A stretch of DNA of 64,000 nt from Nocardioides eburneiflavus (GTDB taxonomy: Bacteria; Actinomycetota; Actinomycetes; Propionibacteriales; Nocardioidaceae), in NCBI RefSeq assembly GCF_004785795.1, contig NZ_SRRO01000001.1:310001-374000 (forward strand), read 5' to 3'. Under the pieces are notes generated by a model. That model searched no databases. It was not told the DNA's origin and saw only the letters and a program-made list of their open reading frames with translations. The position numbers and the translations under genes were made by a program. Of the stretch, positions 8,461 to 17,328 are shown in pieces. Every line of letters begins with the position of its first letter. Within the stretch, counting starts at the first letter, position 1.

Positions 8461-11400
8461 ATGGCCGACCTCCCCCGTCCCGAGCTGCACCGTCCGCAGC
8501 ACCCGATCCGCCTCGTCACCGCCTCCAGCCTGTTCGACGGCCACGACGCGTCGATCAACATCATGCGGCGGATCTTCATGAGCCAGGGCTGCGAGGTCAT
8601 CCACCTCGGCCACAACCGCTCCGTCCAGGAGGTCGTCGACGCGGCGCTCGAGGAGGACGTGCAGGGCGTCGCCGTGTCGTCCTACCAGGGCGGGCACGTG
8701 GAGTACTTCGAGTACCTCGTCGAGTCGCTGCGCGCCGCGGGCGCCGACCACGTCAAGGTCGTCGGCGGCGGGGGCGGCGTGATCGTGCCGTCCGAGATCA
8801 CGCGCCTGCGCGAGTCGGGCGTCACGATCTTCTCCCCCGAGGACGGCCAGAAGATGGGCCTCGTCGGGATGATCAACTCCGTCGTCGCCGACTGCGACAC
8901 CGACCTGTGGGCCGACCGGGCGGTCACCGTCGACCAGGTCCTGACCGGGGACCGCTTCGCCGTCGCCCGCGCGATCACCGGTGCCGAGGAGGGTCGCCTC
9001 GACGAGACGATGCTCGCCGAGCTCCGGGACGCCGCCGCCCGCCGCGTCGTACCCGTCCTCGGCATCACCGGCACCGGCGGCTCGGGCAAGTCCTCGCTGA
9101 CCGACGAGGTCGTACGCCGCTTCCGCACCGACCAGCAGGACAAGCTGCGCATCGCGGTGGTCGCCGTCGACCCGACCCGGCGCAAGGGTGGCGGCGCGCT
9201 GCTCGGCGACCGGATCCGGGCGAACTCGCTCGACGGCGACCGGGTCTTCTTCCGCTCGCTCGCCACCCGCGGCGCCCACGAGGTGCCCGAGCACCTCGGC
9301 GACGTGATCACCGTGATGAAGGCCGCCGGCCACGACCTGGTGATCGTGGAGACGCCCGGCATCGGCCAGGGCGACGCCGGCATCGTGCCCCTGGTCGACC
9401 ACTCGCTCTACGTGATGACGCCGGAGTTCGGCGCCGCCTCGCAGCTGGAGAAGATCGACATGCTCGACTTCGCCGACACGGTCGCGATCAACAAGTTCGA
9501 GCGCCGCGGCGCCAAGGACGCGCTGCGCGACGTCGGTCGCCAGCTGGTGCGCAACCGGGAGGCCTTCGGCAAGCAGCCCCACGACATGCCGGTCTTCGGC
9601 ACGAGCGCCGCCACCTTCAACGACGACGGCGTGACCGCGCTCTACCAGCACCTGCGTGACGAGCTCGCCGGCGTCGGCCTGGCCGTCAGCGAGGGCACGC
9701 TGCCGCACACCGACGTACGCCACTCCTCCGGCATCCGGCAGGTCGTCCCGGCCGACCGGGTGCGCTACCTCAGCGAGATCACCGAGACGGTCCGCGGCTA
9801 CCACGCGAGGACGGCCGAGCTGGCCGAGGTGGCCCGCAACCTCCAGCGCGTGCAGTACGTCGCCGACCAGCTCGCCGACGGCGACCTGGGTCAGGTCGCC
9901 GCCCTCCTCGAGTCCGCGCGCAGGGCCGTCCCCCACGAGGTCGCCGACCAGATCGAGCGCTGGCCCGCGGTCGTGGAGTCCTACTCCGGCGACGAGCAGG
10001 TCGTCGTGGTGCGCGACCGGGAGATCCACACCAAGCTGACCCGCGAGTCCCTCAGCGGCAACAAGATCCCGCGCGTCTCGCTGCCCCGCTTCACCGACCA
10101 CGGCGAGCTGGTCCGCTTCTGGCGCAACGAGAACCTCCCCGGCTACTTCCCGTTCACCGCGGGCGTCTTCCCGTTCAAGCGCGACAACGAGGACCCGGCC
10201 CGCATGTTCGCCGGCGAGGGCGACCCGGCACGGACCAACCGCCGCTTCAAGATCCTCTCCGAGGGCAACGACGCCACCCGCCTCTCGACGGCGTTCGACT
10301 CGGTGACCCTCTACGGCCGCGACCCCGACCCGCGCCCCGACGTCTACGGCAAGGTCGGCACCTCCGGCGTCTCGGTCGCGACGCTCGACGACATGAAGGC
10401 GCTGTACGACGGCTTCGACCTCGTCGCCCCGACCACCAGCGTCAGCATGACGATCAACGGCCCCGCCCCGACGGTGCTGGCGTTCTTCCTCAACACCGCG
10501 ATCGACCAGCAGGTCGACGCCTTCCGCGAGCGGGAGGGCCGCGAGCCGTCGGACGACGAGCGCGCCCGGCTGGCGGCGTACGCCCTCGCCAACGTCCGCG
10601 GCACGGTGCAGGCCGACATCCTCAAGGAGGACCAGGGCCAGAACACCTGCCTGTTCTCGACCGAGTTCAGCCTCCGGATGATGGCCGACATCCAGGAGTG
10701 GTTCATCGCCCACCAGGTGCGCAACTTCTACTCGGTGTCGATCTCCGGCTACCACATCGCCGAGGCCGGGGCGAACCCCATCAGCCAGCTCGCGTTCACC
10801 CTCGCCAACGGCTTCACCTACGTCGAGGCCTACCTCGCGCGCGGCATGGACATCGACGACTTCGCGCCGAACCTGTCGTTCTTCTTCTCCAACGGCATGG
10901 ACCCCGAGTACAGCGTGCTCGGCCGCGTCGCGCGCCGCATCTGGGCGGTGACGATGAAGGAGAAGTACGGCGCCTCCGAGCGCTCGCAGAAGCTGAAGTA
11001 CCACGTGCAGACGAGCGGCCGGTCGCTCCACGCGCAGGAGATGGACTTCAACGACATCCGCACCACGCTGCAGGCGCTCATCGCGATCTACGACAACGCC
11101 AACAGCCTCCACACCAACGCCTACGACGAGGCGGTGACGACCCCGACGGAGGAGTCCGTGCGCCGCGCGCTGGCGATCCAGCTGATCATCAACCGCGAGT
11201 GGGGCCTGGCGATGAACGAGAACCCCCTCCAGGGCTCGTACGTCATCGACGACCTCACCGACCTCGTCGAGGCAGCGGTCCTCCAGGAGTTCGACTCGAT
11301 CAACGAGCGCGGCGGCGTTCTGGGGGCGATGGAGACCGGCTACCAGCGCGGGCGGATCCAGGACGAGTCGATGCTCTACGAGCACCGCAAGCACGACGGC

Positions 11401-11700
11401 TCGCTGCCGATCATCGGCGTCAACACCTTCGTCAAGGAGTCGGCGGCGGACGCGCAGCCCAAGGAGATCGAGCTGGCCCGCGCGACCGACGCCGAGAAGG
11501 AGTCGCAGCTCTCGCGCGTACGCGCCTTCCAGGCTGCGCACGCCACCGAGGCGCAGCAGGCGCTCGCGCGGCTCAAGGACGCGGCGGTGGCCGGCGAGAA
11601 CGTGTTCGCCGTGCTGATGGACGCAGCGAGGGTCTGCTCGCTCCAGCAGGTCACCGAGGCGTTCTTCGAGGTGGGCGGCCAGTACCGCAGGAACGTCTGA
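8461..11700 (+). CDS. icmF: Fused isobutyryl-CoA mutase (B12-binding + MeaB-like GTPase + mutase)
   Basis: The 1079-residue length and domain order match IcmF. An N-terminal cobalamin-binding domain has the base-off ligand His in SLFDGHDASIN (about residues 23-33). A G3E GTPase chaperone follows, with P-loop GTGGSGKSS near residue 205. The C-terminal part is the acyl-CoA mutase barrel with GVFPFKR near residue 567, where a Phe favours isobutyryl/n-butyryl-CoA over methylmalonyl-CoA. It interconverts isobutyryl-CoA and n-butyryl-CoA, linking valine-type and straight-chain carbon. The GTPase loads and protects the cofactor. It starts at an ATG with no Shine-Dalgarno site. The gene looks intact. 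Confidence 0.96.
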   Translation: MADLPRPELHRPQHPIRLVTASSLFDGHDASINIMRRIFMSQGCEVIHLGHNRSVQEVVDAALEEDVQGVAVSSYQGGHVEYFEYLVESLRAAGADHVKVVGGGGGVIVPSEITRLRESGVTIFSPEDGQKMGLVGMINSVVADCDTDLWADRAVTVDQVLTGDRFAVARAITGAEEGRLDETMLAELRDAAARRVVPVLGITGTGGSGKSSLTDEVVRRFRTDQQDKLRIAVVAVDPTRRKGGGALLGDRIRANSLDGDRVFFRSLATRGAHEVPEHLGDVITVMKAAGHDLVIVETPGIGQGDAGIVPLVDHSLYVMTPEFGAASQLEKIDMLDFADTVAINKFERRGAKDALRDVGRQLVRNREAFGKQPHDMPVFGTSAATFNDDGVTALYQHLRDELAGVGLAVSEGTLPHTDVRHSSGIRQVVPADRVRYLSEITETVRGYHARTAELAEVARNLQRVQYVADQLADGDLGQVAALLESARRAVPHEVADQIERWPAVVESYSGDEQVVVVRDREIHTKLTRESLSGNKIPRVSLPRFTDHGELVRFWRNENLPGYFPFTAGVFPFKRDNEDPARMFAGEGDPARTNRRFKILSEGNDATRLSTAFDSVTLYGRDPDPRPDVYGKVGTSGVSVATLDDMKALYDGFDLVAPTTSVSMTINGPAPTVLAFFLNTAIDQQVDAFREREGREPSDDERARLAAYALANVRGTVQADILKEDQGQNTCLFSTEFSLRMMADIQEWFIAHQVRNFYSVSISGYHIAEAGANPISQLAFTLANGFTYVEAYLARGMDIDDFAPNLSFFFSNGMDPEYSVLGRVARRIWAVTMKEKYGASERSQKLKYHVQTSGRSLHAQEMDFNDIRTTLQALIAIYDNANSLHTNAYDEAVTTPTEESVRRALAIQLIINREWGLAMNENPLQGSYVIDDLTDLVEAAVLQEFDSINERGGVLGAMETGYQRGRIQDESMLYEHRKHDGSLPIIGVNTFVKESAADAQPKEIELARATDAEKESQLSRVRAFQAAHATEAQQALARLKDAAVAGENVFAVLMDAARVCSLQQVTEAFFEVGGQYRRNV

Positions 11701-11808
11701 GCTCGCGGACGAGCGCAGCGAGGACGCGAACGCGAAGAGGTTGAGGAAGCCCCGCGGCCGAGGAACGAGGTCGCGACGGGCGGCTCGAAACCTGAGCTCG
11801 AAACCTGA
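11701..11808. repeat. Intergenic repeat-like DNA with a 13-bp tandem duplication
   Basis: The gap between icmF and the convergent kinase gene holds GCTCGAAACCTGA twice in tandem (11783-11795 and 11796-11808). It is preceded by a CG-rich stretch of a style often scattered between genes in Nocardioides (recollection only). No gene is seen. It may help end transcription of both neighbours. Confidence 0.4.
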
Positions 11809-11809
11809 G

Positions 11810-13771
11810 CTAGCCAGCGGCAGGCAGGTCGAACCGGAACACCGACCCCCGCCCACCGGGTCCGGCCAGGCACTCGATGGTGCCGCCGTGCCGATGCACG
11901 ATCGTCTGGCAGATCGTCAGCCCCATGCCGGTGCCGCGGAAGTGCGCGCGCACCGACCCGCTGCGGTGGAACCGCTGGAAGATGAGCGAGCGCTCCTCCT
12001 CCTCGACCCCGACGCCGCGGTCCTCGATCTCGACCACCACCCGGGCACCGTGCCGCTGCGCGCGGACCGTGATCGCCGCGGGCTCGCCGGGGACGGCGTA
12101 CTTGACGGCGTTGCCGATGAGGTTGCCGAAGAGCTGGCGCACGGCGACCGGGTCGGCGTGGACCGCGGGCAGGTCGGCGTCGACCTCGAGCACGTCGTCC
12201 GGCCCGAGCAGACCGGCGGTCTGGGCGAGGACGCCGTCCGGGCCGGCGAGGCGTACGTCGGTGGCGCGCAGGTCGCCCGCCTCGGCGAGCGCGTGCTCGA
12301 GGAGGTCGCCGATCAGGTCGGCCATCTGCTCGGCGGAGCGCTCGGCGCGGCGCAGGGGCATCATCGCGTCGGAGTCGGGCTCGAGGTCGTCGACGGCCAG
12401 GGAGAGCCAGGAACGGATGGCCGACAGGGGCCCGCGCAGGTCGTGCGCGGCCGTCGAGGCGAAGCCGGCGAGCGGGCGCAGGCCGGAGCGGTGCTCGGTC
12501 ACTTCGCGCAGCACGAGCAGCACGCCGGCGCGCCCGGCTCCGCGCGACAGCGCGGCCCGGGACACCGCCAGCACGATCTCCTCGCCGCTGCGCAGTGGGA
12601 TCACCACGTCGCCCACGCCGAGCTCGGCACGCGCGGCGCTGGCCTCGGCGGCGTCGGGTCGGAGCAGCAGCTCGACGAGGTCGGCGACCGCGTCGGCGTC
12701 GGTGGCGCCCGGGCTCACCCGGTGGGCGAGTCGCCGGCTGGCGCCGTTGCTGCGCTCGACGCGGCCGTCGGGGTCGAGCACGACCAGGCCCTCGCCCATG
12801 CTCTCGGTCATCTCGGCGAGCAGCTCGGCCTGCTCGGCCGCCTCCTCGCGGGCTCGGGTCGCCGCGGCGAAGAGCACGTCGACGCGGTCGCCCAGCGCCC
12901 CCACCGCCAGCCCGGTCAGCAGCACTCCGACCACGAAGAGCTGGGAGATCAGCACCTCTGCCACCGGGTCCACGATCGCGTCGAAGGGGCCGTGGCCGGT
13001 GAGGCTCAGCGCGAGGGCGATGGTGCCGAGGGCCAGGCAGTGCAACGCCGCGGGGAAGGTCCGGAAGCGCGCGGCGGACCACACCGCGAACCCGATCAGC
13101 ATGAAGGTCACCGGGTGGGGCTGGAGGAACACGGCGACCGTGGTGCCCACCGACACGATCCACAGCACGGCCAGCTCCACGCGGCGGCCCTCGTGGGTGC
13201 GGGGCGGGATGTCCTGGGTGTGCCACTCCCAGGCGAGGTGGCCGACCGCACCGATCGTGAGGACCCCCACGACGTGACGGGCGAACCAGGCCACGGCGGT
13301 CATCGCCGTCGCGTCGGCGGCGTCGGCCCACACGCCGGCCGTGCCGATCAGGGCGCCGGCGAGGCAGCCGACGGCGACGGCCGCGCCGGCCATGGTCAGC
13401 GTGCGCGGCGACCGGATGCTGGCGGTGCCGCCGGCGCCGAGCATCTCGGGGCACCACCGCCGCAGGAGCAGGCCGATCACGGCCGTCTGCACGGTGACCG
13501 ACAGGGCACCGAAGAAGCCCAGGACCGGAGAGACGCCCGTGACGACCACCAGCACCCCGTGGATCGCCATCAGCGGCAGCAGCACGCGGGCGACGTGGCG
13601 CGACGACTCCGCCAGCAGCCACAGGATCGCGACCCCCGAGCCCGGCCAGATCAGGCTGAGGACCTGTCCCTCGATCGCGGTCAGCCGGCCGACGACGGTC
13701 AGCAGCGCGTACGCGAGTGCGAAGCCTGCGGCCCGAGCCGGCGACAGGGCCGTCGCGGGGGCCGTCGTCAT
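11810..13771 (-). CDS. MASE1-type membrane sensor histidine kinase
   Basis: The 653-residue protein begins with about eight membrane helices of MASE1 type (residues about 10-300). A PAS-like segment follows (GEGLVVLDPDGRVERSNG), then a HisKA helix with the phosphorylated His in AAHDLRGPLSAIRSW, and an HATPase domain with N box QLFGNLIGNAVKYA, D box EDRGVGVE and G box GTGMGLTIC. It is an inner-membrane kinase of unknown signal. I chose ATG at 13771 because TAGGGT lies exactly 7 nt before it, suggesting a leaderless mRNA; a GTG at 13780 would sit within that hexamer. It diverges from a single-domain response regulator, its probable partner. Confidence 0.88.
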   Translation of the reverse strand: MTTAPATALSPARAAGFALAYALLTVVGRLTAIEGQVLSLIWPGSGVAILWLLAESSRHVARVLLPLMAIHGVLVVVTGVSPVLGFFGALSVTVQTAVIGLLLRRWCPEMLGAGGTASIRSPRTLTMAGAAVAVGCLAGALIGTAGVWADAADATAMTAVAWFARHVVGVLTIGAVGHLAWEWHTQDIPPRTHEGRRVELAVLWIVSVGTTVAVFLQPHPVTFMLIGFAVWSAARFRTFPAALHCLALGTIALALSLTGHGPFDAIVDPVAEVLISQLFVVGVLLTGLAVGALGDRVDVLFAAATRAREEAAEQAELLAEMTESMGEGLVVLDPDGRVERSNGASRRLAHRVSPGATDADAVADLVELLLRPDAAEASAARAELGVGDVVIPLRSGEEIVLAVSRAALSRGAGRAGVLLVLREVTEHRSGLRPLAGFASTAAHDLRGPLSAIRSWLSLAVDDLEPDSDAMMPLRRAERSAEQMADLIGDLLEHALAEAGDLRATDVRLAGPDGVLAQTAGLLGPDDVLEVDADLPAVHADPVAVRQLFGNLIGNAVKYAVPGEPAAITVRAQRHGARVVVEIEDRGVGVEEEERSLIFQRFHRSGSVRAHFRGTGMGLTICQTIVHRHGGTIECLAGPGGRGSVFRFDLPAAG

Positions 13772-13892
13772 GGCGGACACCCTACGTTTCCCGCACGCTC
13801 ATCGCCCGTGATCCACAGGGTCGAGGTCACGATCTCCTCAACGCTCGGCGCGCACGTAGGCAGCGGCGCCCGATCGGGTCCAGACTCGGACC

Positions 13893-14240
13893 ATGTGCCT
13901 GCGCAGCCTCGTGGCCGACGACGAGCCGGACATCCGCGACTTCATCGGCCACGTGCTCGAGCGGGCCGGGCACCACGTGACGACCGTGGGGGACGGGGCC
14001 GAGGCCCTCGAGCGGGCCTCGGAGCAGGACTTCGACCTGATGGTGCTCGACCACCACATGCCCCGGATGACCGGACTCGCCGTGGCCGACGAGCTGAGCC
14101 GGGCGTGCCCGGACACGAAGGTCCTGCTCATGTCGGGCGACCTCGACGTGGGTCGCGCCCACCCGCACTTCCTGCCCAAGCCGTTCAACCGCGGCGAGTT
14201 CATGGCCGCGGTGGACAGCCTGCTGGGCCCTGCCGACTGA
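13893..14240 (+). CDS. Single-domain response regulator (CheY-like)
   Basis: The 115-residue protein is a bare receiver domain. The acidic pair is in VADDEPDIRD, the phosphoacceptor Asp is in LMVLDHHMPRMTG, and the conserved Lys is in LPKPFNRGEF. It has no DNA-binding or enzyme output. It faces the MASE1 kinase gene across a 121-bp intergenic region and is probably phosphorylated by it, acting through protein contact or as a phosphate sink. CAGACT lies 6 nt before the ATG. Confidence 0.88.
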   Translation: MCLRSLVADDEPDIRDFIGHVLERAGHHVTTVGDGAEALERASEQDFDLMVLDHHMPRMTGLAVADELSRACPDTKVLLMSGDLDVGRAHPHFLPKPFNRGEFMAAVDSLLGPAD

Positions 14241-14247
14241 TCGGGCG

Positions 14248-15024
14248 CTAGAGGTTGATCGTGATGTCGGCGTTGGCGCGCAGGTCCTCGACGAGCGCCG
14301 TCGCGACCTTGCCGATCTGCTGGTTGGTGGCCTGCTCGGCGAGCTGGTCGCGCACCTGGGCGAACGGCGGGATCTTCTGCGCCTGCTCGCCCGCCTGCGC
14401 CTGCTGCTCCTTGGCCTGCGCGTAGAGCTCGCGGAGCTCCTTGTCGGTCGGCTCGATCGGACCGCTCTCGTCCGTGACGAGCTGCTCGACGAGGACCTGG
14501 GTCTCGACCTGGTCGCGGGCCTGCTCCGCGGTGACGCCCTGCTGCTCGACGGCCTCGAGAAGCTCGTCGGCGGACTTCATGCCGTTCTGCTCGGCGAGGT
14601 CGGTGAGCTCGGCGTCGACGTCGTCGTCGCTGACCTCGAGCCCGCGCGCCTCGGCCTCCTGGGCGAGGAGCTCGGTGTCGACGAGGTCGTCGGCGGTCTG
14701 CTTGCGCAGCTGCTCCTCGTCGGGGGCCTCGCCGCCCATCTGGGCCTGGGACGCGGCCTGCGCGAATGCTGCCTCGTAGATCGGGACGAACTCGTCCTTG
14801 GTGACCTCCTCGCCGTTGACCTCGGCCACCACGTCGGGGATCGCGTCGAGGTCGGGGCCTCCCTCGGCGCCGGCGCCGGCGCTCGCGCTCGAGGTCTCGC
14901 TCGGCGAGGCGTCCTTCTCGGAGTCGGCAGACGAGTCGCCGCTGCCGCCGCACGCAGAGAGGGCGAGAAGGCTGGTGGCGGCCACGAGGCCGAGGGCAGT
15001 ACGGGTTCGCATCAGGTGAGTCAT
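14248..15024 (-). CDS. SurA-N-like lipoprotein chaperone without a parvulin domain
   Basis: The 258-residue protein has a signal peptide ending in the lipobox LSAC, so it should be anchored outside the membrane by a lipidated Cys. A Ser/Asp/Glu-rich linker follows, then a SurA N-terminal-type helical domain (VVAEVNGEEVTKDEF onward). The parvulin prolyl-isomerase domain found in SurA and PrsA is absent, so it probably acts as a holdase chaperone for exported proteins. TACGGT lies 8 nt before the ATG at 15024. It converges on the response regulator with a 7-bp gap. Confidence 0.83.
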   Translation of the reverse strand: MTHLMRTRTALGLVAATSLLALSACGGSGDSSADSEKDASPSETSSASAGAGAEGGPDLDAIPDVVAEVNGEEVTKDEFVPIYEAAFAQAASQAQMGGEAPDEEQLRKQTADDLVDTELLAQEAEARGLEVSDDDVDAELTDLAEQNGMKSADELLEAVEQQGVTAEQARDQVETQVLVEQLVTDESGPIEPTDKELRELYAQAKEQQAQAGEQAQKIPPFAQVRDQLAEQATNQQIGKVATALVEDLRANADITINL

Positions 15025-15080
15025 CGCGATCGACCGTACGCACCGAACCTGAGCGCGCTTCTCAGGATCCCGAGGCCCGT

Positions 15081-15470
15081 TCAGAGGTGGTCGGGGACGA
15101 TCAGGGCGTCGGGGTCCTGCCGCACGGGGAGCTGGGCGAGGGCCGTACGGACGAGGGTGAGGCGCGCGGCGACGGCGACCTTCTGGCGCAGGCGGCCCAC
15201 GCCGCTCTCGCCGAAGGTCTGCTCCACCGCGGCAGCGATCTGCGCGTCGGTGAACGTGGGCCGGGTGCCGGCGGGGACCTCGACGTCGGGGAGGGCGAGC
15301 AGCACCGGCAGCACCTGGCTGCCGACGGCGTCGAGCAGGTGGTAGCGGTCGATCTTGCTCATCGACTCCCAGGCCGCCTCGCCCTTGGCGCGGCGCCCGA
15401 CCTTGCCGCCGGCCACGATCTTGGCGGCGGCGGTGACGGCGACGGTCAGCTCGTGCTCGGTGAAGCGCAT
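15081..15470 (-). CDS. Conserved hypothetical protein
   Basis: The 129-residue, mostly helical protein begins MRFTEHELTVAVTAAAK and has no signal peptide, membrane segment or motif I can name. Strong third-position GC bias supports it as a real gene. It follows the aminoaldehyde dehydrogenase gene by 41 nt on the same strand and could be read through from that operon. Confidence 0.6.
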   Translation of the reverse strand: MRFTEHELTVAVTAAAKIVAGGKVGRRAKGEAAWESMSKIDRYHLLDAVGSQVLPVLLALPDVEVPAGTRPTFTDAQIAAAVEQTFGESGVGRLRQKVAVAARLTLVRTALAQLPVRQDPDALIVPDHL

Positions 15471-15511
15471 GGGTCCAGCATGCCGGACGACGCGCGGCTC
15501 CCAGAAGTGCG

Positions 15512-16939
15512 TCAGTAGTGGGCGGTCATCACGTGCTTGATGCGCGTGTAGTCGTCGAAGCCGTAGCCCGACAGGTCCTTGCCGTAGCCCGACGACCCGA
15601 ACCCGCCGTGCGGCATCTCGGAGACGAACGGGATGTGGGTGTTGACCCACACGCAGCCGAAGTCGAGCTCGCGGGTGAGCCGGTCGGCGACCCCGACGTC
15701 GCGGGTCCACACGCTGGCAGCGAGGCCGTACGGCACGCCGTTGGCCATCGCGACCGCGTCGGCCTCGTCGTCGAAGGACTGGACGGTGAGCACCGGACCG
15801 AAGACCTCCTCCTGCACGATGCGGTCGTCCTGGCGCACGCCCGTGACGACCGTCGGCGCGAAGAAGAACCCCGCGTCGCCGTGGCGGGTGCCGCCGGTGC
15901 GGACGGTCGCGTGGCCGGGGAGGTCGGCGAGGAACGCCTCCACCTTGGCGAGGTGTGCGGCGTTGTTGAGCGGGCCGTACTCCGCCTCGTCGTCCGACGG
16001 CGGCCCGGGGCGGGTGCCCTCGGCCGCCTTCACGAGCAGGTCGGTGAGCTCGTCGTGGACGCTGCCGTGCGCGATGACGCGGGTGGCGGCGGTGCAGTCC
16101 TGGCCGGCGTTGAAGTAGGCGGCCGCCGCGATCAGCTCCGCCGCGCGCGGCAGGTCGGCGTCCGGCATGACGACCACGGGAGCCTTGCCGCCGAGCTCGA
16201 GGTGGACGCGCTTGAGCGACCTCGCCGCCGACAGCGCGACCTCGGTGCCTGCCCGGACGGACCCGGTGATCGCGACGAGCCCGGGCGTCGGGTGCTCGAC
16301 GAGGTAGCGGCCGGTGGAGGCGTCGCCGTTGACCACGTTGAGCACGCCCGGCGGCAGGATCGCGCCGGCGATCTCGGCGAGGAGCACCGTCGAGCGCGGG
16401 GTGGTGTCGCTGGGCTTGAGCACGATCGTGTTGCCGGCGGCGAGCGCGGGCGCGATCTTCCAGATCGCCATCGCGAAGGGGTAGTTCCACGGCGTCACCT
16501 GGCCGACGACACCGATCGGCTCGCGGCGGATGGCGGAGGTGTGGCCCTCGAGGTACTCCCCCGACGACTTGCCCTCGAGCAGCCGCGCCGCGCCGGCGAA
16601 GAAGCGCAGCTGGTCGACACCCTGGTCGACCTCCTCGCTGGCGATGTAGCGCACCGGCTGTCCGGTGTCCCGGGCCTGCACCGCACTGATCTCGTCGCGG
16701 CGGTCCGCGACAGCGGTGGCGAGGTCGAGGAGGTACGCCTGTCGCGCCCCGGGCGTGAGGCGCTTCCACGAGGCCGACGCGCGCTCGGCGGCGGCGTACG
16801 CCCGGTCGACCTCGTCGGGCGTCGAGATCGGGGAGCGCCCGTCGGGCTCGCCCGTCACCGGGTCGACGAGGTCGATGAAGTCGGTGGTGGCCGAGGCGAC
16901 CAGCTCGCCGTCGATGAAGTTCTGGATCGTGTCGGTCAC
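15512..16939 (-). CDS. Gamma-aminobutyraldehyde dehydrogenase-like (aminoaldehyde) dehydrogenase
   Basis: The 475-residue, full-length aldehyde dehydrogenase has PWNYPFAMAIWK, the general base in LELGGKAP, and the nucleophile Cys in GQDCTAATR. The GQDCTA form is typical of PatD-type enzymes that oxidise 4-aminobutanal or 3-aminopropanal to the amino acid with NAD+. GAGAGGG lies about 6 nt before the GTG start. It is the third gene of the pucR-cupin-ALDH operon. Together with the divergent aminotransferase and FAD oxidase it suggests diamine or polyamine breakdown. The exact substrate is inferred. Confidence 0.88.
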   Translation of the reverse strand: MTDTIQNFIDGELVASATTDFIDLVDPVTGEPDGRSPISTPDEVDRAYAAAERASASWKRLTPGARQAYLLDLATAVADRRDEISAVQARDTGQPVRYIASEEVDQGVDQLRFFAGAARLLEGKSSGEYLEGHTSAIRREPIGVVGQVTPWNYPFAMAIWKIAPALAAGNTIVLKPSDTTPRSTVLLAEIAGAILPPGVLNVVNGDASTGRYLVEHPTPGLVAITGSVRAGTEVALSAARSLKRVHLELGGKAPVVVMPDADLPRAAELIAAAAYFNAGQDCTAATRVIAHGSVHDELTDLLVKAAEGTRPGPPSDDEAEYGPLNNAAHLAKVEAFLADLPGHATVRTGGTRHGDAGFFFAPTVVTGVRQDDRIVQEEVFGPVLTVQSFDDEADAVAMANGVPYGLAASVWTRDVGVADRLTRELDFGCVWVNTHIPFVSEMPHGGFGSSGYGKDLSGYGFDDYTRIKHVMTAHY

Positions 16940-16950
16940 GGGGATCCCTC

Positions 16951-17328
16951 TCAGGCGACGTAGATCTTGCGGATGGTCTCGCGGACGACCCAGGTGGTGT
17001 GCTCGCCGGCGCGCAGGCGTACGACGCTGCCGGGACCGAGGTCGACCCGCTCGCCGTCGTCGAAGGACACCGTCCCCGAGCCGGACAGCACGACGAACAC
17101 CTCGTCGACCTCGACGTCGGTCGCGGTGCCCGGGGTCATCTCCCACACCCCGACCTCCACCCCGGCGACGGCGGCGAGGGCGCGCGACCCGGCCTCGGGT
17201 GCCCCGTCCACCACGGCGCCCGGGTCGAGCGGCGTGGTCGGCACGAGCGTCCCGACGTCCAGCACACGGTTCATGGTGAGCATCGTCCCCAGCGAGTCGG
17301 CCACCGCGGGCCGACGATCTGTCGTCAC
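16951..17328 (-). CDS. Cupin-domain protein (EutQ/DUF861-like)
   Basis: The 125-residue protein is a single small beta-barrel cupin with VDEVFVVLSGSGTV and the closing segment RLRAGEHTTWVVRE. The classic His ligands are partly missing, so metal binding is uncertain. The start is set at GTG 17328, overlapping the pucR stop as GTGA; ATGs at residues 16 and 19 are alternatives. Its place between the regulator and the aminoaldehyde dehydrogenase suggests an accessory or sensing role in the same pathway. Confidence 0.78.
   Translation of the reverse strand: MTTDRRPAVADSLGTMLTMNRVLDVGTLVPTTPLDPGAVVDGAPEAGSRALAAVAGVEVGVWEMTPGTATDVEVDEVFVVLSGSGTVSFDDGERVDLGPGSVVRLRAGEHTTWVVRETIRKIYVA

Noticed and set aside
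7711..11856. A 1381-codon open frame antisense to icmF
   Set aside because: It is an effect of high third-position GC in icmF; composition is Gly/Arg/Val/Ala-rich with no family motif.
13781..13892. A CRP-like site (GTGA and TCAC halves) between the kinase and response regulator
   Set aside because: The half-sites are about 15 bp apart rather than 6, so they do not form a CRP site.
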